Source: Kribbella jejuensis
GTDB lineage: Bacteria; Actinomycetota; Actinomycetes; Propionibacteriales; Kribbellaceae
Assembly (NCBI RefSeq): GCF_006715085.1
Contig: NZ_VFMM01000001.1
Span: 3,472,001-3,536,000 of the forward strand
Length of the DNA stretch: 64,000 nt
Direction of reading: 5' to 3'
The notes under the pieces were generated by a model, which made no database searches, was not told the origin of the DNA, and saw only the letters and a list, made by a program, of their open reading frames with translations. Shown here piece by piece: positions 17,293-25,647 of this stretch. The position numbers were made by a program, and so were the translations under genes. The number at the start of each line of letters is the position of its first letter. Within the stretch, counting starts at the first letter, position 1.

Positions 17293-18257
17293 CCGTCCTC
17301 GAGACCCGTTCGATCGCGGACCAGCCGCGCTACGACTGCCGGGACGCGTATGTCGAGACGCTCGCCCAGCTCGCCGAGGCCGATCACCGGATCGTTGGCG
17401 TGGTCAACGACTCGGTCGGATCGAGCAAGCTGAACAGCTTCCGCAAGGCGTTCCCGGACCGGCTGATCAACGTCGGCATCGCCGAGCAGGACATGGTCGG
17501 CGTCGCGTCCGGGCTGGCCAATGGCGGCCGGATCCCGTTCGTCTCGGCGGCGTCCTGCTTCCTCACCGCTCGTGCGCTCGAACAGATCAAGGCCGACGTG
17601 GCGTACTCGAACACCAACGTGAAGCTTTGCGGGATGAGCCCCGGTGTCGCGTACGGCGAACTCGGGCCGACGCACCACTCGATCGAGGACATCGCCTGGC
17701 TGCGGGCGATCGCGAACATGACCGTGATCGTGCCGGCCGACCCGATCGAGACCGCCGCCGCGCTGCGCTGGGCGGCCGCGGTGGACGGGCCGGTGTTCAT
17801 CCGGGTCAGCCGGATGAGTGTGCCGAAGGTGTACGCCGACGACTACTCGTTCGAGCTGGGCAAGGCGATCACGGTCCGCGAGGGCAACGACGTGACACTG
17901 ATCAGCAACGGGACCGTGCTGTGGCGGGCGTTGGCCGCCGCCGAACAGCTCGCCGCGGAAGGGATCTCCGCGCGGGTGCTGTCCATGCCGACCGTGAAGC
18001 CGTTGGACACCGAAGCAGTGGTCGCGGCGGCGCGGGAGACGGCCGGCATCGTGACCGCGGAGGAAGCGGTCGCCGCCGGTGGTCTCGGCGGCGCGGTGGC
18101 CGAGACCGTCGTACAGCAGCATCCGGCCCGGGTGACCATCCTGGGATTTCCCGAGTTCGCCCCCACGGGGTCGGCCGGCTACCTGCTGGACCGGTACGGG
18201 CTGTCCGCCGACGGCATCGCCGACGCCGCCCGCGAGCTGGTCAGGACAGGTAGCTGA
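17289..18257 (+). CDS. Transketolase-like, C-terminal (pyrimidine-binding) subunit
   Basis: 322 residues covering the middle and C-terminal transketolase domains. [17 protein letters not shown] holds the catalytic Glu66 that activates [15 protein letters not shown] and [19 protein letters not shown] blocks and the [14 protein letters not shown] region follow. Partner of the gene before it. Its last 17 bp overlap the end of the convergent ribB gene, so there is no room for a separate terminator. Confidence 0.88.
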   Translation: MTVLETRSIADQPRYDCRDAYVETLAQLAEADHRIVGVVNDSVGSSKLNSFRKAFPDRLINVGIAEQDMVGVASGLANGGRIPFVSAASCFLTARALEQIKADVAYSNTNVKLCGMSPGVAYGELGPTHHSIEDIAWLRAIANMTVIVPADPIETAAALRWAAAVDGPVFIRVSRMSVPKVYADDYSFELGKAITVREGNDVTLISNGTVLWRALAAAEQLAAEGISARVLSMPTVKPLDTEAVVAAARETAGIVTAEEAVAAGGLGGAVAETVVQQHPARVTILGFPEFAPTGSAGYLLDRYGLSADGIADAARELVRTGS

Positions 18258-18855
18258 CCAGGTCGGCGATCGAGACCATGGCGAAGCCGTGAGCGTCCGC
18301 GAACGCGCGCAGGTCCGGACCGGTCATCAGCGTGCCGTCGTCGTTCATCAGCTCGCCGATCACGCCGACCGGCGGCAGGCCGGCCAGCCGGACGAGCTCG
18401 ACCGTGGCCTCGGTATGGCCGGGGCGCTGCCGGACGCCGCCGTCGACGGCGCGCAACGGCAGGATGTGACCGGGCCGGACCAGGTCCGTGCACTGCGCCG
18501 AGGGATCGGCCAGTACGCGGACCGTCCGTGCCCGATCCGCGGCGGAGATGCCGGTGCCGACGCCGGTCGCTGCGTCGACGGAGACGGTGTACGCCGTACG
18601 CAGGCTGTCCTGGTTGTCCGGCACCATCAGCGGCAGCTCGAGCCGGTCCAGCACCACGGCCGCCGCGGGCGCGCAGACGTACCCGCTCGTGTGGCGGACG
18701 AGCAGGGCCATCAGCTCGGGAGTGGCGAGGGACGCGGCGAACGTCAGGTCGCCTTCGTTCTCCCGATCCTCGTCATCGACTACCACCACAGGTCGACCGG
18801 CGGCGAGCTCGGCGACGGCGCGTTCGATGGTGTCCAGGCTGGTCAATGTGTTCAT
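18241..18855 (-). CDS. ribB: 3,4-dihydroxy-2-butanone 4-phosphate synthase
   Basis: 204 residues; converts ribulose 5-phosphate to the four-carbon unit of riboflavin plus formate. [19 protein letters not shown] is the metal-binding acidic loop, [11 protein letters not shown] the conserved Arg/His region, and [36 protein letters not shown] the signature with catalytic His. It is the stand-alone enzyme: no GTP cyclohydrolase II domain follows. A GAGAGGA site precedes the ATG. An FMN riboswitch about 100 bp upstream controls it. The gene sits alone, antiparallel, inside the sugar locus. Confidence 0.93.
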   Translation of the reverse strand: MNTLTSLDTIERAVAELAAGRPVVVVDDEDRENEGDLTFAASLATPELMALLVRHTSGYVCAPAAAVVLDRLELPLMVPDNQDSLRTAYTVSVDAATGVGTGISAADRARTVRVLADPSAQCTDLVRPGHILPLRAVDGGVRQRPGHTEATVELVRLAGLPPVGVIGELMNDDGTLMTGPDLRAFADAHGFAMVSIADLVSYLS

Positions 18856-18911
18856 CTTCGTTGTCCTCTCGGCGGTGCACATCGTGAGCACTCCGGGGGC
18901 AACGACAAACC

Positions 18912-18935
18912 CACGCCTGCTGTTTCGGAGGCGTG
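18912..18935 (-). terminator. Expression-platform terminator hairpin of the FMN riboswitch
   Basis: Perfect 7-bp arms CACGCCT (18912-18918) and AGGCGTG (18929-18935), 10-nt loop, then GGGTTTG in the minus-strand transcript. It lies between the riboswitch aptamer and ribB and probably forms when FMN is bound. Confidence 0.6.
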
Positions 18936-18947
18936 CGGTTGCCACGT

Positions 18948-19070
18948 GCGTCTTCCCATCCGGACTTTCACCGTCGGTCCTGGAGTTCCACCAGGTCAAC
19001 CGCTTCTTCTCACGAAGTCACGGGTCGCGGACTGTCACCGCCGGCTCGGAATTTCACCGACCCCAGAGCA
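18948..19070 (-). promoter_or_regulatory. FMN riboswitch (RFN element)
   Basis: The minus-strand sequence contains the characteristic RFN blocks in order: GGGGTCGGTGAAATTCCGA, CCGGCGGTGACAGTCCGCGA, then GGTTGACCTGGTGGAACTCC and CCGACGGTGAAAGTCCGGAT. These form the multibranched FMN aptamer. Placed 93 bp upstream of ribB with a terminator hairpin in between, so FMN should lower ribB expression. Confidence 0.95.
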
Positions 19071-19122
19071 CGTGTGTTCTTTCCGTCCTCAGCTTAACGT
19101 CAACGAGCCTTTCAGGAGTGTC

Positions 19123-20586
19123 ATGTCCATCTCACCCGTCTGGCATGAGATCGAGCTACCGGCGAGCTCCGACTGGGTCGACTTCGAGCACGAAACCGGG
19201 CTCCGCCTCCGGCGCCCCACGTTCTACGACGGCGCCGCGCGGAAGGTGCGGTTTGCCGCGCCCGTTGCCGGGCGGTGGGGGTGGGTGGATGGGGATGCGT
19301 CGGGGGAGTTCGAGGTGGGGGCGGTGGGTGAGGGGGAGGGCAATCCGTTCTACGTGCATGGGTTCTGGCGGATGTCTCCTGGTGGGCGGAGTCTGGTGCA
19401 TGCGGACGGGACGCCGGCGGTGTTGGTGGCCGATACCGCCTGGGCGCTGCCGTGGCGTGCGACCCCGGAGCAAGTACGCGAGTACGCCGCCGACCGGCAG
19501 GCCAAGGGCTTCAATGCTGTCCTGCTGATGTCGGTGCAACCGGACATGCGAGCGGTCGGCCCGCGGGACCGTACGCAGGACGAGGGGTTCGGGGTGGCCT
19601 TCGAGGATCTGTCCGACGGCCACCTCAACGAGCTGAACTTCGAGTACTTCCAGTACCTCGACGAGTTGCTGCGGATCCTCGTCGCGCACGGGATCGTCCC
19701 GGTGCTGCAGCCCGTCTTCCACGGGTTCGGTTGGAAGGGCCTCGACGTTGCCGGCGCCGTCGTACCGAGCGAGGAGTACGCCGCCTACTGCCGCTACCTC
19801 GTCGCCCGGTACGGCGCTCAGCCGGCGATCTACCTGGTCGGAGCGGACGGCGCCGGTACCGAGCCGCAGATCGCGGCCGGCGGCGCCGAAGTACACGCAA
19901 CCGACTGCTACAACCAGCCGACCGGCATCCATTACCGCCCGCACATCCGCCCGGCCGCCCACCAGGACGCGGACTGGCTCGACTTCCAGTGGTGCCAGAC
20001 CGGTCACACCGGCGAGCACGTCCCCGAGCGCGTCGCCGACATGTGGCGGAACCACCCGGTGAAAGCCGTCGCCAACGGCGAACCGACGTACGAACACACC
20101 GGCCGCACCGGCGTCGCCGAGGGATGGTGGCAAGGCCACGAAGCGTGGAGCAACCTGTGCGCGGGCGGCACAATGGGTGTCGTCTACGGCGCGGGGAGCC
20201 TCTGGCAGTGGCGCTTGCATCCGGAGGAGCCGGGCCATTCCGAGTTCTTCCTCGCGCCCGGCGCCGGCTGGCGCGAGGCGCTCAGCTTCGAGGGTTCGTC
20301 GTACGTCGGCATGCTCGGCAAGATCCTGGCCGGCCTGCCGACCACCGACATGGAGCCGGACTGGACCCGGGTGATCTCCGGGCGTGCACTGAGTACGAAG
20401 GACGGCGGCCTGATCGTCTACCGCGAGAACGGCGGGCCGGTGATGGTGTTCGACGACACCGTGCCGCTGGCGTACACGATCGTCGATCCGCGGGACGGCT
20501 CGGTGGTGGCGACCGGGAAACGGGACACGCCGCAGAGTCCATTGCCCGACGCGGGTGGCGCTCCGCGGGTCTACATCTGCCTATAG
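19123..20586 (+). CDS. DUF4038 (apiosidase-like) glycoside hydrolase
   Basis: 487 residues, no signal peptide, hence cytoplasmic. Three parts: an N-terminal DUF5060-like beta domain (about 1-95, VWHEIELPASSDWVDFEHETG), the DUF4038/apiosidase-like TIM barrel (about 95-395; GFWRMSPGGRSLVHADGTPAVLVADTAWALPWR, LQPVFHGFGWKG, AIYLVGADG, ANGEPTYEHTG), and a C-terminal domain (VISGRALSTKDGGLIVYRENGGPVMVF) like the collagen-binding domain 2 of these enzymes. GH140 apiosidases share this architecture. AGGAG lies 5 bp before the ATG. Intracellular location would suit hydrolysis of imported apiosides. Specificity unproven. Confidence 0.82.
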   Translation: MSISPVWHEIELPASSDWVDFEHETGLRLRRPTFYDGAARKVRFAAPVAGRWGWVDGDASGEFEVGAVGEGEGNPFYVHGFWRMSPGGRSLVHADGTPAVLVADTAWALPWRATPEQVREYAADRQAKGFNAVLLMSVQPDMRAVGPRDRTQDEGFGVAFEDLSDGHLNELNFEYFQYLDELLRILVAHGIVPVLQPVFHGFGWKGLDVAGAVVPSEEYAAYCRYLVARYGAQPAIYLVGADGAGTEPQIAAGGAEVHATDCYNQPTGIHYRPHIRPAAHQDADWLDFQWCQTGHTGEHVPERVADMWRNHPVKAVANGEPTYEHTGRTGVAEGWWQGHEAWSNLCAGGTMGVVYGAGSLWQWRLHPEEPGHSEFFLAPGAGWREALSFEGSSYVGMLGKILAGLPTTDMEPDWTRVISGRALSTKDGGLIVYRENGGPVMVFDDTVPLAYTIVDPRDGSVVATGKRDTPQSPLPDAGGAPRVYICL

Positions 20587-20616
20587 TCCAGTTTGATCGT
20601 TGTGAGAGGGGTGTCG

Positions 20617-21594
20617 GTGAACAGCAACCGCGGGGTGCGCCGGCCGGGGCTGGACGAGCTGCGGCTGCTCGCGAAGGTGGCGCGGATGTACCACGAGAAG
20701 GGCATCCGGCAGCCGCAGATCGCCGCCGAGCTGAACCTGTCCCAGGCGCGGGTCTCGCGGATGCTGAAGCAGGCCGTCGACGTCGGCATCGTGCACACCG
20801 TGGTGACCATGCCGAGCGGCGTGCACAGCGACCTCGAGGACGAACTCCAGGGCCGGTACGGGCTGCGCGACGCGGTCGTCGTGGACACTCTCGGCGTGGG
20901 GGACGACGTCCTGCCGGCGCTCGGTTCCGGCGCGGCGGCGTACCTCGACATGACGCTCACCGGCGGCCATGTGGTCGGGATCTCGTCCTGGAGCGAGACG
21001 CTGATCTCGGCCGTCGACCGGATGCCGCGCAAGAGCGTGCCGGTGGTGGACAAGGTGGTGCAGATCGTCGGCGGGCTGGGCGACGCGGCCGTACAGATGC
21101 AGGCCACCCGGCTGACCGCGCGGTTCGCCGAGCTGACCGGCGGGATGCCGGTCTACCTGCCGGCGCCCGGTCTGGTCGGCACCCCTGCGGTACGCCGGGC
21201 AATGATGAACGATGTGTCCGTCCGGGATGTTCTGGGCACCTGGGGTCAGCTCACCGACGCCCTGGTCGGGATCGGCAGCCTGGAACCGTCGCCGCTGCTG
21301 CAACGCAGCGGCAACGCGGTGGCGGAGGCTGACCAGGACGAGCTGCGCCGGCTCGGGGCCGTCGGGGACGTGTGTTTCCGGTTCTTCGACGAAGAGGGAA
21401 AGCTGGTGCGTTCGACGTTCGACCAACGGGTCATCGGGGTGACCGCGAAGGAGCTGCTGGCGGTACCGCGCCGGATCGGCGTGGCCGGCGGCGAACGCAA
21501 GTACTCCGCGATCCGCGCCGCGCTGCTCGGCGGCTGGGTGAACATCCTGATCACCGACCTCGCGATGGCACATCGCCTGCTCGATGGAGCCTGA
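20617..21594 (+). CDS. SorC-family sugar-binding transcriptional regulator
   Basis: 325 residues. N-terminal helix-turn-helix (LAKVARMYHEKGIRQPQIAAELNLSQARVSRMLKQA) followed by the SorC effector domain (NagB/RpiA-like) with GSGAAAYLDMTLTGGHVVGISSW and VGIGSLEPSPLL. Binds a phosphorylated sugar and controls catabolic operons. GTG at 20617 has GAGAGGGG 6 bp upstream; the TTG at 20593 is an alternative. Closes the sugar locus, so a role in its control, perhaps through the palindrome at 11364, is likely but inferred. Confidence 0.85.
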   Translation: MNSNRGVRRPGLDELRLLAKVARMYHEKGIRQPQIAAELNLSQARVSRMLKQAVDVGIVHTVVTMPSGVHSDLEDELQGRYGLRDAVVVDTLGVGDDVLPALGSGAAAYLDMTLTGGHVVGISSWSETLISAVDRMPRKSVPVVDKVVQIVGGLGDAAVQMQATRLTARFAELTGGMPVYLPAPGLVGTPAVRRAMMNDVSVRDVLGTWGQLTDALVGIGSLEPSPLLQRSGNAVAEADQDELRRLGAVGDVCFRFFDEEGKLVRSTFDQRVIGVTAKELLAVPRRIGVAGGERKYSAIRAALLGGWVNILITDLAMAHRLLDGA

Positions 21595-22915
21595 CCAGCA
21601 GCGGGAGGTCTACGCGACCATCGACCTGGCGTTGCGGGTCGGTGAGGTGCTGCTGTCCAGCGGCGCCGGTACGGCGGATGCGACCGCGACGATCCTCGGT
21701 GTGACCGCGGCCGGCGGGCTGCGCGGGTGTGAGGTCGACATCACGTTCACCTCGATGGCCGTCTCGTACCAGGCCGCCCCGGACGTCGCGCCGGAGACGC
21801 ACATTCGGCTGGTCCGGTACCGCTCGCAGGACTTCTCCCGGCTGACCGACGTCGACCGGCTGGTACGGCGGTTCGCGGCCGGCGAGCTGACCCGCGAGGA
21901 GGCGTCGCGCGAGCTGGCCCGCCTGACATCGGCGGGACCGCCGTACCCACGCTGGAGTGCGGTGCTCGCGTGGGGCGTGATGGCGGGCGGCGCGACGTTG
22001 CTGCTCGGCGGTGGTTGGCTGATCACGCTGGTGGCGGTGCTGACCGCGATCGTGATCGACCTGAACAACCGCTGGTTCAACCGGCAACGGTTGCCGGCGT
22101 TCTACCAGCAGGTTGCGGGCGCGTTCGTCGCGACCGCGGTCGCGCTGGTGCTGTACGCGATCCATGCGCCGGTGAAACCGTCCCTGGTAGTTGCCGCCGG
22201 CATCATCATGTTGCTGGCCGGGATCGCCCTCACCGGTGCCGTCCAGGACGCGATCACCGGGTACTACGTGACCGCCGCGGCCCGCAGTCTCGAGGCGATG
22301 CTGCTGACCGGTGGGATCATCGCGGGCGTCTCGCTCGGTCTGGCGCTCGGAGTGCGGCTCGGCCTCAAGGTCGGGATCGAGCCGCAGACGATCCAGTTGG
22401 CGAACCTCCCGGTGATGGTGATCTCCGGCGCGGTGATGGCGGTCGCGTTCGCGTACGCGTCGTACGCACCGCTGCGCGCGCTGCTGCCGGTCGCGGTGAT
22501 GGGTGCGCTGGCCTCGCTGATCTTCACGGTGATGACCAGAGCGTCTTTCGGTCCGGCCTGGTCCACCGCGGCGGCCGCCTTCGTCGTCGGACTCGGCGGG
22601 TACTCCGGCGGCCGGCGGACCGGCGTACCACCGCTGGTCGTGGTGGTCGCCGGGTCGATCCCGCTGCTCCCGGGGTTGACGATCTACAAGGGCCTCTACG
22701 AGCTGACCGCGGGCGGCCAGCTGATCGGCATCGTCAGTCTCACGACCGCGGTCGCCATCGGGGTCGCGCTCGCCTCCGGGCTGATCCTCGGCGAGTACGT
22801 CGCCCAACCGATCCGCCGCGAAGCCCGCCGCCTCGAAGACCGCCTCGCCGGCCCCCGCCTGGTAGGCCTCCGCCGCCCCATCCGCCGCCGAACCAACCGC
22901 CGCCGCGCCCGCTAG
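21584..22915 (+). CDS. Threonine/serine exporter family protein (ThrE-like)
   Basis: 443 residues. Soluble N-terminal half (about 1-125) of the ThrE_1 type with LRVGEVLLSSGAGTADATATIL, then about ten hydrophobic segments (from residue 128) ending in a strongly basic tail (RRPIRRRTNRRRAR). Matches amino-acid exporters of the Corynebacterium ThrE group, moving threonine/serine outward by proton exchange. It starts 11 bp inside the SorC gene, so both are co-transcribed, although no functional link is obvious. Confidence 0.88.
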   Translation: MEPDQQREVYATIDLALRVGEVLLSSGAGTADATATILGVTAAGGLRGCEVDITFTSMAVSYQAAPDVAPETHIRLVRYRSQDFSRLTDVDRLVRRFAAGELTREEASRELARLTSAGPPYPRWSAVLAWGVMAGGATLLLGGGWLITLVAVLTAIVIDLNNRWFNRQRLPAFYQQVAGAFVATAVALVLYAIHAPVKPSLVVAAGIIMLLAGIALTGAVQDAITGYYVTAAARSLEAMLLTGGIIAGVSLGLALGVRLGLKVGIEPQTIQLANLPVMVISGAVMAVAFAYASYAPLRALLPVAVMGALASLIFTVMTRASFGPAWSTAAAAFVVGLGGYSGGRRTGVPPLVVVVAGSIPLLPGLTIYKGLYELTAGGQLIGIVSLTTAVAIGVALASGLILGEYVAQPIRREARRLEDRLAGPRLVGLRRPIRRRTNRRRAR

Positions 22916-22939
22916 TAGGGCCCGTTTCCTTGACGGCGT

Positions 22940-22957
22940 GTTATCCACCTGGATAAC
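22940..22957. promoter_or_regulatory. Palindromic operator of the TetR gene
   Basis: GTTATCCA-CC-TGGATAAC, a perfect 8+2+8 palindrome ending 8 bp before the TetR start codon. Probable autoregulatory site. Confidence 0.65.
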
Positions 22958-22965
22958 TTTTACTC

Positions 22966-23553
22966 ATGCGGATAAAAGATGGCACCGATCGGAGCCGGAG
23001 TACGGCGGCGCGCCGGGATCAGATCGTTGCGGCGACGATCGCCGTGCTCGCGCGGCGTGGGTACGCCGCGACGTCGTACGACGCGATCTGCGAGGAGGCC
23101 GGGCTGAGCAGCAAGCGGCTGATCTCATACCACTTCTCGACCAAGGACGAGCTGCTCGCGGAGGTCCTCCGTCGGGTCACCACGGACGCGGCGGCCCGGA
23201 TGCGGCCCGCTATCGAGGCGGAACCACGCCCTGAGGGGAAGTTGGCGGCGTACATCCGTTCCAACCTCCAATTCATCGCGGACCATCCGGACCACGTTCT
23301 GGCGGTCCAGCAGATTGCCTTCGCGGCGGTCCCCAACCAGGAGGGGGACGCCGCCGTCGCTCGCCTGGTTGTGCTGTTCGAGGAGGGTCAACGCGCGGGA
23401 GCCTTCCGTACCTTCGACCCGACGCTGATGGCCTACACGCTGCGAGCCGCAATCGACGCCGCTGCCACGCGCTTGGTCGCAGGGGCTGATGCCGGCCGGT
23501 ACGCCGAGGAACTCGTCGAACTGTTCCATCAAGCCACCCGGGCCAACCGATGA
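22966..23553 (+). CDS. TetR-family transcriptional regulator
   Basis: 195 residues. The DNA-binding domain is IVAATIAVLARRGYAATSYDAICEEAGLSSKRLISYHFSTKDELLAEVL (about 20-70), with the SYHF/Y recognition helix end typical of TetR. Divergent ligand domain. The ATG at 22966 lies 8 bp after a perfect palindrome and has no Shine-Dalgarno sequence, so a leaderless transcript is possible. The downstream membrane protein overlaps by 4 bp and is the likely target. Confidence 0.88.
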   Translation: MRIKDGTDRSRSTAARRDQIVAATIAVLARRGYAATSYDAICEEAGLSSKRLISYHFSTKDELLAEVLRRVTTDAAARMRPAIEAEPRPEGKLAAYIRSNLQFIADHPDHVLAVQQIAFAAVPNQEGDAAVARLVVLFEEGQRAGAFRTFDPTLMAYTLRAAIDAAATRLVAGADAGRYAEELVELFHQATRANR

Positions 23554-24191
23554 ACCGCACGGACGCGGTCAAGCCGAAGGCTCGGTGGGGAGCTGTTCTG
23601 GCGCCGGTGCTGGTGGATCTGGTGCTGCCGCTGGTGATTTTCTACGGATTGCGGCAGGCGGGTGTGGGGATCGTCGGCGCGACTCTTGCGGGGTCGGTGA
23701 TTCCGGTCGGCCGGACGGCGTACTCGATCGTCCGGGGCCGGAAGGTCGACTGGATGGCTGTGTTCGTGATTGTGGCGTTGGCGGTGGGGACCGTTGCGTC
23801 GTTGGCGATGCACAGTCCGCGGATGTTGCTGGCCAAGGACGGGGTGATCACCGCGCTGTGCGGCGTGTGGATGCTCGGGACTGTTGCCATTGGCAAACCG
23901 TTGCTGCTGGCGATGGGGCGCGGGATCGCGGAAGCCAAGCGGGGCAAGGGTGGCGGCGAGGTCTGGGCCGGTCGGTGGGAGCGCGAGCCGCGGTTCAGGC
24001 ACGGGATCCGGCTGATCACGATCGTCTGGGGCGTCGGGCTGGTGTTCGACGCGGTGGTGCGCGTGGCGATCGCGTACGCGCTCCCGCTCGACGCGGTCCC
24101 GGGCGCGACGACAGCCCAGTGGATCGTGCTGTTCGTACTGCTCTACGGCTTCATGATGATCTACTCCCGCAAGAACGACCTGCTCGCCTGA
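23550..24191 (+). CDS. VC0807-family membrane protein
   Basis: 213 residues with about six membrane segments: VLVDLVLPLVIFYGLRQAGVG, TLAGSVIPVGRTAYSIVRGRKVDWMAVFVIVALAVGTVA, and later IVLFVLLYGFMMIYSR. The pattern G-A-T-L-A-G-S-V-I-P and the RGRKVDW loop match the VC0807/septation-protein-A-like group. Function unknown. Co-translated with the TetR gene (ATGA overlap), which probably represses it. Confidence 0.75.
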   Translation: MNRTDAVKPKARWGAVLAPVLVDLVLPLVIFYGLRQAGVGIVGATLAGSVIPVGRTAYSIVRGRKVDWMAVFVIVALAVGTVASLAMHSPRMLLAKDGVITALCGVWMLGTVAIGKPLLLAMGRGIAEAKRGKGGGEVWAGRWEREPRFRHGIRLITIVWGVGLVFDAVVRVAIAYALPLDAVPGATTAQWIVLFVLLYGFMMIYSRKNDLLA

Positions 24192-24225
24192 ACCGCCGAT
24201 TTTCGGCTACCGGATGACCCCCGCG

Positions 24226-24257
24226 GTTTCCAGCCGTTAGAGTTACCGACTGGAAAC
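24226..24257. promoter_or_regulatory. Inverted repeat upstream of the cNMP-binding gene
   Basis: GTTTCCAG (24226-24233) and CTGGAAAC (24250-24257) with a 16-bp spacer, ending 25 bp before the GTG start. Candidate operator in the promoter region of the cyclic-nucleotide pair. Confidence 0.45.
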
Positions 24258-24281
24258 ATCGTCGCGACGAGGAGGATCGAC

Positions 24282-24680
24282 GTGGCTCTGGGTAGGACGT
24301 CCCCGCGGGACCTGCCGCTGTTCGCGGATCTGTCCGGGCGGGACATCAGGGAGATCTTCCGGGCCGGCGAGGAAGTTTCGGTACCGGCCGGCTGGTCGCT
24401 GATCCTGGAGCAGACGCCACCGGACGCGGCGTACCTGATCCTCAGCGGCACCGCCGCGGTCCGGGAGAAGGGCGAGGAGATCGCCGAGCTCGGGCCGGGT
24501 GACATCGCCGGCGAGGTCGCGGTCCGGAAGAACACGTTGCGGACGGCAACCGTCACGGCGAAGTCGCGGCTGCAGCTGCTGCACTTCACCCGGGAGAAGT
24601 TCGACGACCTGACCCGGCGGCTGCCGGCGTTCCGGGACGCCATCGACGCCACCATTGCCGAGCGCCGCGGTGGCTCCTGA
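24282..24680 (+). CDS. Cyclic-nucleotide-binding domain protein
   Basis: 132 residues, a single cNMP-binding domain with no DNA-binding or channel part. LFADLSGRDIREIFRAGEEVSVPAG starts the beta roll; the phosphate-binding cassette is GEVAVRKNTLRTATV (77-91) with Glu78 and Arg87 kept for ribose and phosphate contact. GTG start after GAGGAGG. Overlaps the adenylate cyclase gene by 11 bp, so it is probably the receiver or regulator partner of that enzyme. Confidence 0.85.
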   Translation: MALGRTSPRDLPLFADLSGRDIREIFRAGEEVSVPAGWSLILEQTPPDAAYLILSGTAAVREKGEEIAELGPGDIAGEVAVRKNTLRTATVTAKSRLQLLHFTREKFDDLTRRLPAFRDAIDATIAERRGGS

Positions 24681-25644
24681 ACCTGATCTCGCCGGCGTCC
24701 AGCGCGAGTTCGAGCGCACCCTGCTCGGTGGCGAGCGGAAGTTCACCCGGATCGAGGTGTCCGAGCGGGCCGGGATCTCGATCGAGCGCGCCGAGCGGAT
24801 GTGGCACGCGCTCGGCTTCGCGACGGTCCCGGACGACGAGGTGGCGTTCACCGACAACGACGTCGAGGCGCTCCGGCTGGTCGCGGCACTCGAGGACGAC
24901 CGGTTCATCGAGCCCGAGATGGAGTCCTCGCTGGCCCGCAAGCTCGGGCAGACGCAGTCCCGGCTGGCGTCCTGGCAGTCCGCGATGTTCCTGGATTTCC
25001 TCGGCAGCTCGAAGCTGTCCGCGGACGAGGCGATCGAGGTCGCCGGTCTGCTGTTGCCGGCCATGGAACGCCTGCAGACGTACGTCTGGCGCCGCCACCT
25101 GGCCGCTGCCGCCGGGCGCGCAATGGCCGGCTCCGACGAGCTGGCCCGCGGCGTCCGCGCGGTCGGCTTCGCGGACATCGTCAGCTACACCCGGCTGACC
25201 CGGCGACTGACCGAGGCGGAGCTCGGCCAGCTGATCGAGCGGTTCGAGGGAATGGCCGCGGACATGGTCGCGCTGAACGGCGGCCGGGTGATCAAGTCGA
25301 TCGGCGACGAGGTCCTGTTCGTCACAGACACCGCAGCGGAGGGCGCCGCCGTCGCGCTGGCCCTGCAGGACGCGGTGAACGCCGACGAGGACCTGCCCGA
25401 GCTGCGGATCGGCCTCGCGTACGGGACGATCCTGATCCGGCTCGGCGACGTGTACGGAGAGGTCGTCAATCTGGCCGCGCGGCTCACCACCGAGTGCAAA
25501 CCGGGTCGCGTCCTCGCCGACCGTGAACTCGCGACCGCCCTGGACGGTCACCCGGACTACGTCATCCATCGTCTCCGCCGGGTCTCGGTCCGTGGTTACC
25601 GGCACCTGGTGCCATATGCGATTCAACGTTCACCTACCGTGTGA
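24670..25644 (+). CDS. Class III adenylate cyclase with N-terminal regulatory domain
   Basis: 324 residues. N-terminal helical domain (about 1-155), containing a MerR-like stretch IEVSERAGISIERAERMWHALGF, resembles the autoinhibitory domain of mycobacterial Rv1264-type cyclases. The catalytic domain (about 160-320) keeps metal ligands Asp169 (FADIVSYT) and Asp213 (GDEVLF), substrate residues Lys209 and Asp260, and transition-state Asn267/Arg271 (NLAARL). It should be an active cAMP-forming enzyme. GTG at 24670 is the best start, 11 bp inside the cNMP-binding gene. Confidence 0.88.
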   Translation: MAPEPDLAGVQREFERTLLGGERKFTRIEVSERAGISIERAERMWHALGFATVPDDEVAFTDNDVEALRLVAALEDDRFIEPEMESSLARKLGQTQSRLASWQSAMFLDFLGSSKLSADEAIEVAGLLLPAMERLQTYVWRRHLAAAAGRAMAGSDELARGVRAVGFADIVSYTRLTRRLTEAELGQLIERFEGMAADMVALNGGRVIKSIGDEVLFVTDTAAEGAAVALALQDAVNADEDLPELRIGLAYGTILIRLGDVYGEVVNLAARLTTECKPGRVLADRELATALDGHPDYVIHRLRRVSVRGYRHLVPYAIQRSPTV

Positions 25645-25647
25645 CGC

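Noticed and set aside
18289..20586. A 765-codon frame on the plus strand starting inside ribB
   Set aside because: The first ~280 codons are the antisense of ribB and its riboswitch; the real gene starts at ATG 19123 with its own ribosome site.
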